DNA of 64,000 nt from NCBI GenBank assembly GCA_015060535.1, contig SUYH01000003.1:124001-188000 (forward strand), written 5' to 3'. This DNA is from Prevotella sp. (GTDB taxonomy: Bacteria; Bacteroidota; Bacteroidia; Bacteroidales; Bacteroidaceae). The position numbers and the translations under genes were made by a program. Under the pieces are notes generated by a model. That model was not told the origin of the DNA. It did not search any database and worked only from the letters and a program-made list of their open reading frames with translations. Each line of letters starts with the position of its first letter. Position 1 is the stretch's first letter. Below, in pieces: positions 50,895 to 60,620 of this stretch.

Positions 50895-51785
50895 ATGTGG
50901 AATAAACTATGGTCTATCCGTGAGGGCTTTGTCATAGGTGGAGGGCTCATCATAGCAGGACTGACGCTCGAAATGAGCATAGGCCCTGTGGTATGGGACA
51001 GCTTCCGATGGCCTGCTAACGGTATGGTGCTGGCAGGATTCCTGGCGATGATTGTCGTCTGCCACCTGTTGCGTCAGAAGGTGTACGCCTTCCGCTTCCT
51101 CACCTCTTACCAGGCTGCCCTCCCCGCTATGGTTTATGCCGTTGTGCTAACGATCGTCATGGGACTGACGCGCCAGCAGATCAACGGCACGTGGCTGAAC
51201 AACATGCTGACGTTCTGGCCCTTCGTCCTGATGTATGTCTACATCACCGTCATCCTGGGGCTCGTCACCCTCCACCGGTTCAATACGCTGCGACATTGTC
51301 GCAGCATACGGGACCTCACCTTCCTGCTGAACCACCTGGGGCTCTTCATCGCGCTGACCACCGCCACGCTGGGCAATGCCGACATCTCACGCGTGAAAAT
51401 GATCTGTGGCGTGGACGAACCGGAATGGCGGGCGGTGACCAATGAGCAGGCCATCATCGAACTACCGCTGGCCATCGAGCTGAAGCAGTTTATCATGGAA
51501 GTGTACGACGACGGTTCACCCAAGCGCTTCGCTTCAGATATCCAGGTGCTGACGCAGTCGGGCAAGAACATCAAGGCGACGGTGGATGTCAACAAGCCCG
51601 TCGAGGTGGACGGATGGAAGATCTATCAGTACGGCTACGACCAGCAGGCCGGTGCCCGGAGCCGTATCAGCATCTTCGAACTGGTGAGAGACCCCTGGCT
51701 GCCCGCCGTCTATACGGGCATCTTCATGATGCTGGCTGGGGCCTTGTTGATGTTTGTCTTTGGAGTAAGGAGGGCGGAGTCATGA
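50895..51785 (+). CDS. ResB-like cytochrome c biogenesis membrane protein
   Basis: 296 aa with about six membrane helices (IGGGLIIAGLTLEMSIG, VLAGFLAMIVVCHLL, LGLFIALTTATLGN, YTGIFMMLAGALLMFVFG) and one periplasmic loop. WKIYQYGYDQQAG near the end of the loop is the usual ResB hallmark. System II haem-handling partner of CcsA. It is much smaller than Bacillus ResB but typical of Bacteroidota ResB. The stop overlaps the CcsA start as ATGA. Confidence 0.82.
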   Translation: MWNKLWSIREGFVIGGGLIIAGLTLEMSIGPVVWDSFRWPANGMVLAGFLAMIVVCHLLRQKVYAFRFLTSYQAALPAMVYAVVLTIVMGLTRQQINGTWLNNMLTFWPFVLMYVYITVILGLVTLHRFNTLRHCRSIRDLTFLLNHLGLFIALTTATLGNADISRVKMICGVDEPEWRAVTNEQAIIELPLAIELKQFIMEVYDDGSPKRFASDIQVLTQSGKNIKATVDVNKPVEVDGWKIYQYGYDQQAGARSRISIFELVRDPWLPAVYTGIFMMLAGALLMFVFGVRRAES

Positions 51786-52561
51786 CGTGGGAATCATTCA
51801 TCTATTTCGCCATCTGCGCCGTACTACTCTGGGTGGCAGGCAGCTATCAGGCCTGGAAGGATAAGACCAAGAGTGCCTATGCGTTGACCATACTGGGTCT
51901 CTGTGTCTTCTTCGCCTTCATCCTGTCGATGTGGATGTCGCTGGAGCGCCCACCGCTGCGCACCATGGGCGAGACGCGTCTGTGGTACTCTTTCTTCCTG
52001 CCGTTGGCAGGTCTGATGGTCTATTCACGCTGGCGATACAAGTGGATTCTGTCGTTCTCTACCCTGCTGTCGGTCGTCTTCATCTGCGTCAACCTGCTGA
52101 AACCCGAGATACACTCGAAGACGCTGATGCCTGCCCTGCAGAGTCCGTGGTTCGCACCTCACGTCATCGTATATATGTTTGCCTATGCCCTGCTAGGTGC
52201 CGCTGCCGTCATGGCGGTCTATCTGCTGGTGCGTCGTCGCTGGTCGCAGCAGGAGGCGGAGATTACCGATAACCTGGTGTATGTCGGACTAGCCTTCCTC
52301 ACCTTCGGCATGCTCTTCGGAGCACTATGGGCAAAGGAGGCATGGGGACACTACTGGTCGTGGGACCCCAAAGAGACCTGGGCGGCCATCACATGGCTGG
52401 CCTACCTGGTATACATCCACTTCCGCCTGTATCGTCCACAGCAGCTCACCCCTGCCCTGTGGATGCTCATCATCTGCTTCGTCCTGCTGCAGATGTGCTG
52501 GTGGGGCATCAACTACCTGCCCTCCGCACAGGGTTCGAGCGTTCATACCTATAGCATGTAG
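51782..52561 (+). CDS. ccsA: Cytochrome c biogenesis protein CcsA
   Basis: 259-aa polytopic haem-handling protein of system II. The haem-binding WWD signature is intact (WGHYWSWDPKETWAAITWL, about residues 187-205) with the flanking conserved His residues (APHVIV before it; SSVHTYSM at the end). The start at 51782 gives the first helix directly (FIYFAICAVLLWVAGSY) and overlaps the ResB stop. Together these two genes would attach haem to exported c-type cytochromes such as NrfA. Confidence 0.9.
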   Translation: MTWESFIYFAICAVLLWVAGSYQAWKDKTKSAYALTILGLCVFFAFILSMWMSLERPPLRTMGETRLWYSFFLPLAGLMVYSRWRYKWILSFSTLLSVVFICVNLLKPEIHSKTLMPALQSPWFAPHVIVYMFAYALLGAAAVMAVYLLVRRRWSQQEAEITDNLVYVGLAFLTFGMLFGALWAKEAWGHYWSWDPKETWAAITWLAYLVYIHFRLYRPQQLTPALWMLIICFVLLQMCWWGINYLPSAQGSSVHTYSM

Positions 52562-52582
52562 AATAAATATCGTCATCAGCCT

Positions 52583-54310
52583 ATGCCGTTAAGTCGTATC
52601 AAACTACCCGTCCTGCGAGCACTCCTGTTGCTGGGTGTCGTGCTATGTACTGCCTGTAATGACAGTCTTGAAGAGTTGTTCCGTCCGACGGAGAAAGAGA
52701 CTGTAGTCAGCCCACTCGCCATAAAACTGGGATTCTCGAAGGAGCGTCCCCTGGTCATGGGAATGAACACGAGTTACGCTCCCCTGCAATATGTTGACGA
52801 CCACGGTACGCCCTGCGGCAATGATGTGGAGTTCACCAAACGGCTCATGCAACGCATGGGCATCCCCTTTACCTTTGCCCCTAACCACTGGGACAAGATG
52901 TCGCCAGGCATCATCGAGGGCAAGTACGACCTCGGACTCATGGTATACTCGCCCTACCGTAAAGACCTGACCAATTACTCGAATGCGGTGTTCCGCATGT
53001 ACTACCAGATCGTCTATCGCAAGAAAGACTATGCGGATTTCGACTTCCGCAACCTGAGGGGAAAGACCATCGCCTACATGAAGTCAAGGCCCATCGGACT
53101 GATGCTCACGGACGCTGGAGCCAAGGATGTGCGCATCACTGACTTGGGGGCTGCCTTCAAAGAACTGGCGGAGGGGAAATATGACGGACTGATCTGCTAC
53201 CGCTTCCAAGCCACTCATTACATCAATCTGCTACACCTGGAGAAGCAGCTGCAGACGGAGGAGCTCTCGCTGGAGCCCCGCGAATACTGCTATGCCAGCC
53301 ACGACAAGCGACTCATTGAAGCTATCAACGACGAGCTGAGAAAGACGGAGACCATCAGCATCATCGACGAGGTGTATGGCGACAACGTGCTGACGCAGTT
53401 TGGCGTCATCAAGATACCGGCATGGGTATGGCTGCTGGGAGTACTGCTGACCTTCCTCTTCCTCGTCATCTTCAGCATCAACCGCTACCGCCTCAGTAAG
53501 CGTCTGCAACAGGCCCACGACAAGCTGCAGGAAGCCTACTTAGGACTGGCAGAGAAGAACGTACAGCTGAAGATAGCCAACGAGCGTGCCGAGGAATCGA
53601 CGCGCATGAAGAGCAACTTCATCAAGCAGATATCGCACGAGATACGCACACCGCTCAATATCCTCAGCGGCTTTACACAGCTTATCACCACCACGACGGT
53701 ACGCCTGTCGGACAAGGATCGCCTTGAGGCGGGCGAAGAGATCATGAAGAGTACTTACCGCATCACAGGACTGGTGAACAAGATGCTGGAGCTGTCGGAC
53801 ATCAACAGCCAGGTGGTGCTGGAACGCAACGACATGGTGACACCGCTGCAGATAGCAGAACAGGCCATCAGCGCTTCAGGCATCAACGATGCCCGCCATC
53901 TGACGTTCACACTGCAAACGCTGGAAGGCTCACTCACACCTTTCAAGACCGATCAGCGTGCGGCTGCCCGTATCCTAGAGCTGCTGCTCGACAATGCCAT
54001 CAAGTTCACACGGCCTGCCGAAGCTTATCTGACACAGGTGGACAGCTCGGCAAAGAAGCAGAGCGTGAAGCTGACCATCAACAACAGTAAGGACACGGTA
54101 CGATTTATCGTCGACGACACGGGCATAGGCATTCCTCCGAAGGAGGCAGAGCATATCTTCGACGAGTTTGTACAGCTGGACGAATACTACAACGGAACAG
54201 GTATAGGACTGACGGTAGCACGGAGTCTGGCGCGTCGCCTAGGAGGCGATATCCGACTAGATACCGCACATACGGCTTGCACCCGATTCATTATCAAACT
54301 ACCGGTATAG
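52583..54310 (+). CDS. Lipoprotein-signal histidine kinase with periplasmic solute-binding domain
   Basis: 575-aa sensor kinase. N-terminal signal with lipobox-like LCTAC (Cys25), then a family-3-type solute-binding domain (about 55-265; MGMNTSYAPLQYVDDHG, NDVEFTKRLMQRMGIPFTF, GKYDLGLMVYSPYRKD). One membrane helix (281-299) and a coiled-coil linker follow. HisKA has the phospho-acceptor His352 in KQISHEIRTPLN. HATPase_c carries LLLDNAIKFTRP, DDTGIGIPP and GTGIGLTVARSLA. No receiver domain or regulator gene is adjacent, so the partner is unknown. It should sense an amino acid or similar small solute. Confidence 0.88.
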   Translation: MPLSRIKLPVLRALLLLGVVLCTACNDSLEELFRPTEKETVVSPLAIKLGFSKERPLVMGMNTSYAPLQYVDDHGTPCGNDVEFTKRLMQRMGIPFTFAPNHWDKMSPGIIEGKYDLGLMVYSPYRKDLTNYSNAVFRMYYQIVYRKKDYADFDFRNLRGKTIAYMKSRPIGLMLTDAGAKDVRITDLGAAFKELAEGKYDGLICYRFQATHYINLLHLEKQLQTEELSLEPREYCYASHDKRLIEAINDELRKTETISIIDEVYGDNVLTQFGVIKIPAWVWLLGVLLTFLFLVIFSINRYRLSKRLQQAHDKLQEAYLGLAEKNVQLKIANERAEESTRMKSNFIKQISHEIRTPLNILSGFTQLITTTTVRLSDKDRLEAGEEIMKSTYRITGLVNKMLELSDINSQVVLERNDMVTPLQIAEQAISASGINDARHLTFTLQTLEGSLTPFKTDQRAAARILELLLDNAIKFTRPAEAYLTQVDSSAKKQSVKLTINNSKDTVRFIVDDTGIGIPPKEAEHIFDEFVQLDEYYNGTGIGLTVARSLARRLGGDIRLDTAHTACTRFIIKLPV

Positions 54311-54314
54311 GGAA

Positions 54315-56459
54315 TTAGTCTTTCTCGGCCTCCTTGGCTGCCTTACGGGCTGCCTTCTCAGCCTCCTTGGCTGCTTTGCGAGCGGCTTTCTCTTGGGCCT
54401 TGGCTGCCTTGCGAGCAGCCTGCTCTTCTGCCTTGGCAGCCTTACGAGCGGCTTTCTCTGCATCCTTGGCTGCATCCTCAGCCTCCTTGGCGGCTTTACG
54501 GGCAGCTTTCGCCTCGGCCTTGGCAGCCTTGCGAGCAGCTTTTTCTTCGGCCTTCTGCTGTTTCTTAGCCTCCCGCTTTGCCTTTTCCTCGTCAGAGAGG
54601 CCATGGAACTTGATGCCTGGCTTGATCTTGGTCTTCTTCATCTCATTGGTGTTGGTGAAGGAGAAGGAGCAAAGCAGGTCGACACGTTTGCCACGGACAT
54701 TGACATTGCCTTTGGCAATAGCACCATTACTCTTCAGAGTGAGGACTGTGTTACGGACATGTAACAACCCACATTTCGCTTCATAGACTTCGGCATTCAC
54801 CTCACCCATCGGCAGCTTTCCACCCACCTTCTTACGCATGATGGCTGTTCGCGGCTTCGAGATGTCAAACTTGAAATCGGCCTTGAAGGCTACCTTCTTG
54901 ATGTCGGGCATATCCATCGCCTTACCGAAATGAAGCGAGTCGGTGCGCACGGAGCCTAAGACGTACTTGTTGTTCTCGTCGAGGGCGAAATTGAAATCAA
55001 GTTTGCCCACGGCAGTGGTCAACCGACCGGCAAACTGCTCACGTTTCCACAGCACGTCGAAACGTCCAGTATAGTCGATATTACCCAGGTTGTTGACCTG
55101 CTTCATCATATATTTCTTGACGGGGAACTGGCTGATGATGCGCTCGGCAGAGCCTACCTTGGCATGCATGCGGTGGACATCGAAGTGGACTTGCAACTTA
55201 TACTTGTCCTTCAGACCGCTGATAAAGCCTGAAGCCTGGATGGTCAGGTCTTTCTTCTGGGTATTTATCCTGACGTCGCGGAACTGCATACCTTCGTCAT
55301 TGCCACTCATACGCAGCTGCAGCAACAAAGGCTCGTTGAAGTTCTTCAGCACAGGAGCGAAGGTACGCGAGATGTCCTTCAGCAGGGTGCGTCCCTTGAT
55401 GAGCGACGTGGTATAGGCCAGCTTACGTCCCTGCTTCTTGCTGGGCAGCTGAAGCGTGGCGGCGTCGATGTTCAGCGTGGTATTGGGCAGGCTGATAGAG
55501 AACTGCTTCAGATGAGCGACCTGTTTGTTGGCCTCAACACGTGTCTTCAGGTTGCGTACATCGATACCAGAGACGGAGTCGACAGCCGTCATATCTGTGA
55601 TGACAGCCACAACGCTATCCTTGGCCAGATGCTCCAAACGGACATTCAGATGTGCCGTCAGATCGAAATGGCCCACATCGAAGAATCCGCGCTTGGGCTT
55701 GTTGGCATTCTTACGGGGCTTACGATTGTCGGTAATATAACGTAACTGATTGATTTCCAACTGACGGCGGTCTTTCATGTCGAGAATATTCACCAGCCCA
55801 ATAGACAGTTTGGTGTCCACAGGACCTTTCTTGGTCTTCTGAACCCATGCCGACTGCAGGTCGCGTATCTCGGCAATCATGCGGCCATTGCTGCCTTTGC
55901 GGAAGAGCAGGCTGCCCAACTGAGCCTCCTGCTGGTTATACTTAACCTTGATGCGCTCTAGCCAAATCCTATCGACATCGATATTGAGCTTGTTCTTGGG
56001 TTTTACGCTGTCGGTAACATGGAGACTGTCGCGAGCAGGCTTCTTTTTCTTGAAGGCATCAACAATGAACTGGAAGTTAGCCACCGAGTCGGAGTCGGAC
56101 TTCAGCAGGTTGGCTTCGAGACCTTTCACCTTGGCATCGACAACCTTCACCTCATGACGCATCAGCGGCCAGAGGTCGACCTCGACACCCAGCTCCTCGA
56201 GATGGAGCAGCCGACGGTGCTGCTGGTCTTCGACATTGACACCCAGAAGACTGACGTCCTGGCCGAAGAGATTGATGCGAATCTCATCGATGCTGACCTC
56301 GGTGTTCAAGCGTTCCTTGAGCATTAAGACTGCCTCCTGCAGGAGGGAATTCTGCACGAAAGAGGTATTCAACAAGAGGAGACCAACACCTGCGAGCAGG
56401 ACAGCACCAACGGCTGTTCCACCGACTATCTTCAGCAATAAAAGGACTATCTTCTTCAT
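54315..56459 (-). CDS. AsmA-like envelope protein with Lys/Ala-rich tail
   Basis: 714 aa. One N-terminal membrane helix (VLLLLKIVGGTAVGAVLLAG) is followed by AsmA/TamB-type features: TEVSIDEIRINLFGQDVSL, long beta-rich repeats and a late conserved segment KSNGAIAKGNVNVRGKRVDLL. These proteins are thought to carry lipids between membranes. The last 90 or so residues are a low-complexity, strongly helical run of KAARKAAK/AEKAARKAAKEAEK units, histone-H1-like, expected in the periplasm. Such a tail is not part of the family. Convergent with the kinase gene, 4 bases apart. Confidence 0.75.
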   Translation of the reverse strand: MKKIVLLLLKIVGGTAVGAVLLAGVGLLLLNTSFVQNSLLQEAVLMLKERLNTEVSIDEIRINLFGQDVSLLGVNVEDQQHRRLLHLEELGVEVDLWPLMRHEVKVVDAKVKGLEANLLKSDSDSVANFQFIVDAFKKKKPARDSLHVTDSVKPKNKLNIDVDRIWLERIKVKYNQQEAQLGSLLFRKGSNGRMIAEIRDLQSAWVQKTKKGPVDTKLSIGLVNILDMKDRRQLEINQLRYITDNRKPRKNANKPKRGFFDVGHFDLTAHLNVRLEHLAKDSVVAVITDMTAVDSVSGIDVRNLKTRVEANKQVAHLKQFSISLPNTTLNIDAATLQLPSKKQGRKLAYTTSLIKGRTLLKDISRTFAPVLKNFNEPLLLQLRMSGNDEGMQFRDVRINTQKKDLTIQASGFISGLKDKYKLQVHFDVHRMHAKVGSAERIISQFPVKKYMMKQVNNLGNIDYTGRFDVLWKREQFAGRLTTAVGKLDFNFALDENNKYVLGSVRTDSLHFGKAMDMPDIKKVAFKADFKFDISKPRTAIMRKKVGGKLPMGEVNAEVYEAKCGLLHVRNTVLTLKSNGAIAKGNVNVRGKRVDLLCSFSFTNTNEMKKTKIKPGIKFHGLSDEEKAKREAKKQQKAEEKAARKAAKAEAKAARKAAKEAEDAAKDAEKAARKAAKAEEQAARKAAKAQEKAARKAAKEAEKAARKAAKEAEKD

Positions 56460-56478
56460 TGTATGATGGCTATAGTTA

Positions 56479-57525
56479 TTACTTCAACAGAGCATCGACC
56501 TTGCGCTTCAGCATCTCCTTGTTGACAATCTCTTCAAGTTTGTCTTGGGGGATATTGCGCTCAATGACAACACCTTTCTCGTCAATCAACAGGTTAGCAG
56601 GCACATCGGCCAGCCCCAGCTTAGACAAGAGCGGGGTATCCCAGAGGCGTCCGTCGCAAATCGTCGACCACTTCAGCGAGTCACGCTCTACCCTTTGCTT
56701 GCAGTCATTCTTTCTGGCATCCAGACAGATGCTCAGCACACCCAGCTTGTCGCCATACTTATCTTTCAGCGTTTTCACGTGTCGCTGCATATCATTACTG
56801 GTATAGCTCCATGAAGCCCATACCGTTACTAGGTTAAGGCGACCGTTCAGACTCTTTTCCGTCACCTTCTTACCTTTCACGTCGTAGGCCGTGAATGTGG
56901 GAAGCTTGCTCTTCAAGGCACCACCCTGCAACCTATCCAGCTGCTTCTGCAGCATAATGAGTTGTCCGTTCTCAGGATTCTTCTCCAGCATCTTCATGGT
57001 GAGTCGACGTGCCTCTCTATAGTCAGGCTTACTCGTCTGGAGAAAATGGCGTTTCAGCAGATAGATGCTGACAGGCGATGTCAAGTGTTCCTGGATGAAG
57101 GCACCGACCACCTTTCTAACGTCAGGTGGCGGAGTATCGTTCAGCTCCATACGCAGTTCGGACATCAGCTCATTATCGTCCGTTCCTTCGATGACCAGTT
57201 CCTTAAGGTTTGAGGCATCACCTTTGACGCTAACCGTCTGACCAGGTTCAGCAAAAACAGGCTGTTCAGAATAGTTGGGGAAAATGACCACCAGCGTAGC
57301 GGGCTCTCTCAGCTCCAACTCATAGGAGAAGCGTCCATTGCGCACGACTATCGTGTCGAAACCTGCCATGCCGCCATTAGTGCTATATACCCAAAACTCA
57401 GCCTGATTCATGTGGCGCAAGCGGCCTTCCAACTTGAACTTACCACTATCGCCGCCACATGCAGCCAGCAACAGCGCTACCAGCAGAAAGGCCACATTTC
57501 GGAAGCTATGTACGTTTGTCTTCAT
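56479..57525 (-). CDS. TlpA/DUF4369-like lipoprotein lacking the CXXC motif
   Basis: 348-aa lipoprotein; ATG 57525 gives MKTNVHSFRNVAFLLVALLL with lipobox AAC (Cys23), while a longer upstream frame is out of context. N-terminal DUF4369-like domain (about 30-130; GRLRHMNQAEFWVYSTNGG), helical middle, and a C-terminal thioredoxin fold (about 205-348). Where TlpA/ResA proteins have WCxxC, this has WASWSYTS (237-243), so both cysteines are serine or threonine-like residues. It probably has no disulfide activity and may be structural or a binding protein. Confidence 0.82.
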   Translation of the reverse strand: MKTNVHSFRNVAFLLVALLLAACGGDSGKFKLEGRLRHMNQAEFWVYSTNGGMAGFDTIVVRNGRFSYELELREPATLVVIFPNYSEQPVFAEPGQTVSVKGDASNLKELVIEGTDDNELMSELRMELNDTPPPDVRKVVGAFIQEHLTSPVSIYLLKRHFLQTSKPDYREARRLTMKMLEKNPENGQLIMLQKQLDRLQGGALKSKLPTFTAYDVKGKKVTEKSLNGRLNLVTVWASWSYTSNDMQRHVKTLKDKYGDKLGVLSICLDARKNDCKQRVERDSLKWSTICDGRLWDTPLLSKLGLADVPANLLIDEKGVVIERNIPQDKLEEIVNKEMLKRKVDALLK

Positions 57526-57578
57526 GTACTCACATTTATCTTGCAAAGATACGACGACTTTTCCGAATATCCAAACAT

Positions 57579-58535
57579 TTAAGCCGAAATAACATTCTGA
57601 GGCGCCCCATCGAGGAAAGCGCTGACATTGCTGACAGCCACATCGATGAGTCGAGTGCGGGCTTCCTGAGTAGCCCACGCAATATGGGGAGTGATATAGG
57701 CCGTTGGGCATTTCAACAAAGGGTTCTCCGCATCGGCAGGCTCCTTGCTGAGCACATCGGCACAATAGGCATAGAGCTGACCAGCAGACAGCGCCTCAGC
57801 CACGTCTTCCTCCGCAACGAGCGGCCCGCGACCTGTATTAATCAAAATAGCAGAGGGTTTCATCAGCCTCAGCGTATCACGACGAATCAGGTGATGAGTA
57901 CTGTCAGTCAGCGGACAATGCAGGCTCACCACATCGCTCTGTGCCAGGACTTCGGCTATCGTACCTTTCTTAATATAAGGCGGCAACTGCGTGACCTCCT
58001 TGCTGGTATAGGCCATCACCTTCATGCCGAAAGCAGAGGCGATAGCGGCCACACGGCTGCCGATATTCCCTAGACCAACGATGCCGAACGTCTTGCCTGC
58101 CAGCTCAGTCAACGGTGTATCCCAGTAGCTGAAGTCGGGACAGGCCGACCAGCGCCCCTCGCGGTTCAGCTGTGCATAGTGCTCCGTACGGTTGGTGACG
58201 GTCAGCAGGTGGGCAAACACCATCTGCGCCACGCTCTCCGTGCTGTAGGCAGGCACGTTGGTCACCACAATGCCATGCTCACAGGCAGCCTCAACATCCA
58301 CCACGTTATAACCCGTCGCCAGCACACCGATATAGCGCAACTTAGGCAGCTGTTCTATCTCCTGTCGCCTCAGCAACACCTTGTTGGTCAGCACGATGTC
58401 AGCCTCGGCAGCCCTTTCAACGGTCTGTTGCGCCGCTGTACGCTCATAAACCGTCAGTTCACCAAGAGCAGCCAGTCGCTCCCAAGAGAGGTCGCCTGGG
58501 TTGGCTGTAAACCCATCCATAATCACTATTTTCAT
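57579..58535 (-). CDS. D-2-hydroxyacid dehydrogenase (hydroxypyruvate/glycerate type)
   Basis: NAD-dependent dehydrogenase, 318 aa from ATG 58535 (MKIVIMDGF); an ATG at 58541 adds two residues. Rossmann motif GIVGLGNIGSRVA, then NTGRGPLVAEEDVAEAL with the catalytic Arg/Glu region nearby, and ITPHIAWATQEAR with the catalytic His. Closest in style to glycerate dehydrogenase. No operon partners; a terminator and tRNA-Leu lie upstream. Confidence 0.87.
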   Translation of the reverse strand: MKIVIMDGFTANPGDLSWERLAALGELTVYERTAAQQTVERAAEADIVLTNKVLLRRQEIEQLPKLRYIGVLATGYNVVDVEAACEHGIVVTNVPAYSTESVAQMVFAHLLTVTNRTEHYAQLNREGRWSACPDFSYWDTPLTELAGKTFGIVGLGNIGSRVAAIASAFGMKVMAYTSKEVTQLPPYIKKGTIAEVLAQSDVVSLHCPLTDSTHHLIRRDTLRLMKPSAILINTGRGPLVAEEDVAEALSAGQLYAYCADVLSKEPADAENPLLKCPTAYITPHIAWATQEARTRLIDVAVSNVSAFLDGAPQNVISA

Positions 58536-58554
58536 GTTCATCCTTTATTATACT

Positions 58555-58585
58555 AAAAAGACTTGCTACGAGAGCAAGTCCTTTT
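58555..58585 (-). terminator. Terminator of tRNA-Leu
   Basis: Perfect 8-bp stem (58560-58567 with 58573-58580), 5-base loop, followed on the minus strand by TTTTT. It lies 10 bases past the 3' end of the tRNA. Confidence 0.85.
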
Positions 58586-58594
58586 CCAACTGTG

Positions 58595-58678
58595 TGCCGC
58601 GAGCGGGACTCGAACCCGCACAGCTGCAATAGCCAAGGGATTTTAAGTCCCTCGTGTCTACCATTCCACCATCGCGGC
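58595..58678 (-). tRNA. tRNA-Leu (anticodon UAA)
   Basis: 84 nt on the minus strand. Acceptor GCCGCGA pairs with TCGCGGC (discriminator A). The anticodon loop CTTAAAA lies between GGGA and TCCC, giving anticodon UAA. A long class II variable arm (TTGGCTATTGCAGC) and a TTCGAGTCC T-loop are present. CCA is not encoded. Confidence 0.95.
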
Positions 58679-58740
58679 AGCCGTAAGCGTGTGCAAAGGT
58701 AGATAAATTTTAGCTTATCGCCAAATTTTTCGATAAGAAA

Positions 58741-59286
58741 TTAGTTCCACGCATTCAGCGACTCACCATTGAAAGAACAGTTATAGCGACGGAGTATGTC
58801 TCCCTGCTCACCATCGGTGACCACTCCCGTCTCCAGGCTATACACCCGGCTGCACAGATTACACTTCACGTGCTGTTTGTCACCTGTCCATTGCAAGGCG
58901 CGCTGTAGGTTACAGTTCGGACAGCAGCGATCGTAGGCGCGCAAACCGTCGAAATTCGTCATGCCGATAATCAGGCCAATCTCGTTATTTGTGCCGAGCA
59001 CATAGGGGAAATTATTCTCAACTGCTGTTCGGATGGTGTTCTGCTCCGTACGTCCGTCGTTGCTCTCCACGTTAACTTGGCGAGTTACTGACTTACCATC
59101 GCCACGTGTTGACACAAAGACATAACAGCCGGGATTTTGGGCTGCCACGAAAATCAGACTGGTAGAGTGGTAGCTATACAGGAAAGTAAAGCGACACAAT
59201 GTCGTATGGTCAATGCTGCCTTTCTCACAACTGGAGAATAAGAGGCTTGTAATGAGCAGAAGAACGGAAGAAATCAGCTTTTTCAC
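58741..59286 (-). CDS. Lipoprotein with two CxxC pairs (Rieske- or zinc-ribbon-like)
   Basis: 181 aa with a lipoprotein signal (SLLFSSCEK, Cys20). The second half has CCPNC and VKCNLCSRVYSLETG, two CxxC knuckles about 20 residues apart. This recalls a degenerate Rieske fold or a zinc ribbon, without the usual Rieske His residues. Its first 3 bases past the start overlap argH by 4 bases in reading order (argH stop 59283). Role unknown. Confidence 0.65.
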   Translation of the reverse strand: MKKLISSVLLLITSLLFSSCEKGSIDHTTLCRFTFLYSYHSTSLIFVAAQNPGCYVFVSTRGDGKSVTRQVNVESNDGRTEQNTIRTAVENNFPYVLGTNNEIGLIIGMTNFDGLRAYDRCCPNCNLQRALQWTGDKQHVKCNLCSRVYSLETGVVTDGEQGDILRRYNCSFNGESLNAWN

Positions 59287-60620
59287 TTCAGCAGTTGTTT
59301 TTCTGCATTCTTTACCTTCTCAAAGGCGAAACCTTCCAGGACTGTCGTCATCAGGGCCTGGATGCGATCGTTACAGAGATTGCCAATGCTTCCCTCGTGG
59401 GTATGGTGGATATCCTTGTTAGGACGGAAGGTGCCTGCCTCAATATCGAGACCAACTTTCTTGTAGGCATCGCGGAAGGGCATACCCTCAGCAGCAAGGC
59501 GGTTCACCTCCTCAACGGAGAACATGGGGTCGTACATCGGATTGTCGAGAATATCCTCGCGTACCTCTATCTTATTAATAATGTAGGCAGCCATCTGTAG
59601 ACAGTCCTTCAGTTCGTCGAATGCAGGCAGGAACACTTCCTTGATGATCTGCAGGTCGCGGAAGTAGCCTACGGGTAGGTTATTCATGATGAGCGTCACC
59701 TGCTGGGGCAAAGCCTGCAACTTGTTGCACTTGGCACGAATCAACTCGAAGACATCAGGGTTCTTCTTGTGCGGCATGATGCTCGAACCCGTGGTACACT
59801 CCTTGGGAAGCTGGACGAACGAAAAGTTCTGGGAGTTGAACATACAGGCATCAAAGGCCATCTTGGCGATGGTGCCGGCAATGGTAGCAATAGAGAAGCC
59901 CACGTTGCGTTCCATCTTGCCTCTGCCCATCTGCGCATATACGACGTTATAATCCATCGAGTCGAAGCCCAGCAAGTCGGTTGTCATCTGGCGATTCAGT
60001 GGGAACGACGAGCCATAGCCTGCAGCTGAGCCCAAAGGATTGCGGTTGGTCATCTTGTAGGCAGCCTGGAGGAAGAGCATATCATCAGTCAGCGACTCGG
60101 CATAGGCACCAAACCAAAGACCAAAACTGGAGGGCATAGCCACCTGAAGATGCGTATAGCCGGGCATCAATACCTGCTTATACTGTTCGCTCTTCTGGAT
60201 GAGTTCGTCGAAGAGCACTTTCACATGATCTGCAATCTCCATCAGCTGATGGCGCGTAAAGAGCTTCAAGTCTACCAATACCTGGTCGTTACGAGAGCGG
60301 CCTGAGTGAATCTTTTTACCCATGTCGCCAAGCTTACGCGTCAGCATCAGTTCGACCTGCGAGTGGACATCCTCCACGCCGTCTTCTATCACGAACTCGC
60401 CACGCTCGCATACAGCGTAGATGTTCTTCAGTTCTGCCAAAAGCAGGGGCAGCTCGTCCTTGCCGATCAGCCCGATACTTTCGAGCATGGTGATATGAGC
60501 CATCGAGCCCAGCACATCGTATGGAGCCAGATAGAGATCCATCTCACGGTCTCGACCTACGGTGAACCGCTCTATCTCGGCATTCACCTCGAAATTCTTT
60601 TCCCAGAGTTTATTTGCCAT
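59283..60620 (-). CDS. argH: Argininosuccinate lyase
   Basis: Last step of arginine synthesis. The superfamily signature GSSIMPHKKNPD with the catalytic flexible loop is present. So are SGRSRNDQVLVDLKLFTR, MPGYTHLQVAMPSSFG and NPLGSAAGYGSSFPLNR. 445 aa, normal. One gene of the minus-strand run pyrE-SRPBCC-argH-lipoprotein, with 1- and 4-base overlaps. Confidence 0.95.
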   Translation of the reverse strand: MANKLWEKNFEVNAEIERFTVGRDREMDLYLAPYDVLGSMAHITMLESIGLIGKDELPLLLAELKNIYAVCERGEFVIEDGVEDVHSQVELMLTRKLGDMGKKIHSGRSRNDQVLVDLKLFTRHQLMEIADHVKVLFDELIQKSEQYKQVLMPGYTHLQVAMPSSFGLWFGAYAESLTDDMLFLQAAYKMTNRNPLGSAAGYGSSFPLNRQMTTDLLGFDSMDYNVVYAQMGRGKMERNVGFSIATIAGTIAKMAFDACMFNSQNFSFVQLPKECTTGSSIMPHKKNPDVFELIRAKCNKLQALPQQVTLIMNNLPVGYFRDLQIIKEVFLPAFDELKDCLQMAAYIINKIEVREDILDNPMYDPMFSVEEVNRLAAEGMPFRDAYKKVGLDIEAGTFRPNKDIHHTHEGSIGNLCNDRIQALMTTVLEGFAFEKVKNAEKQLLK

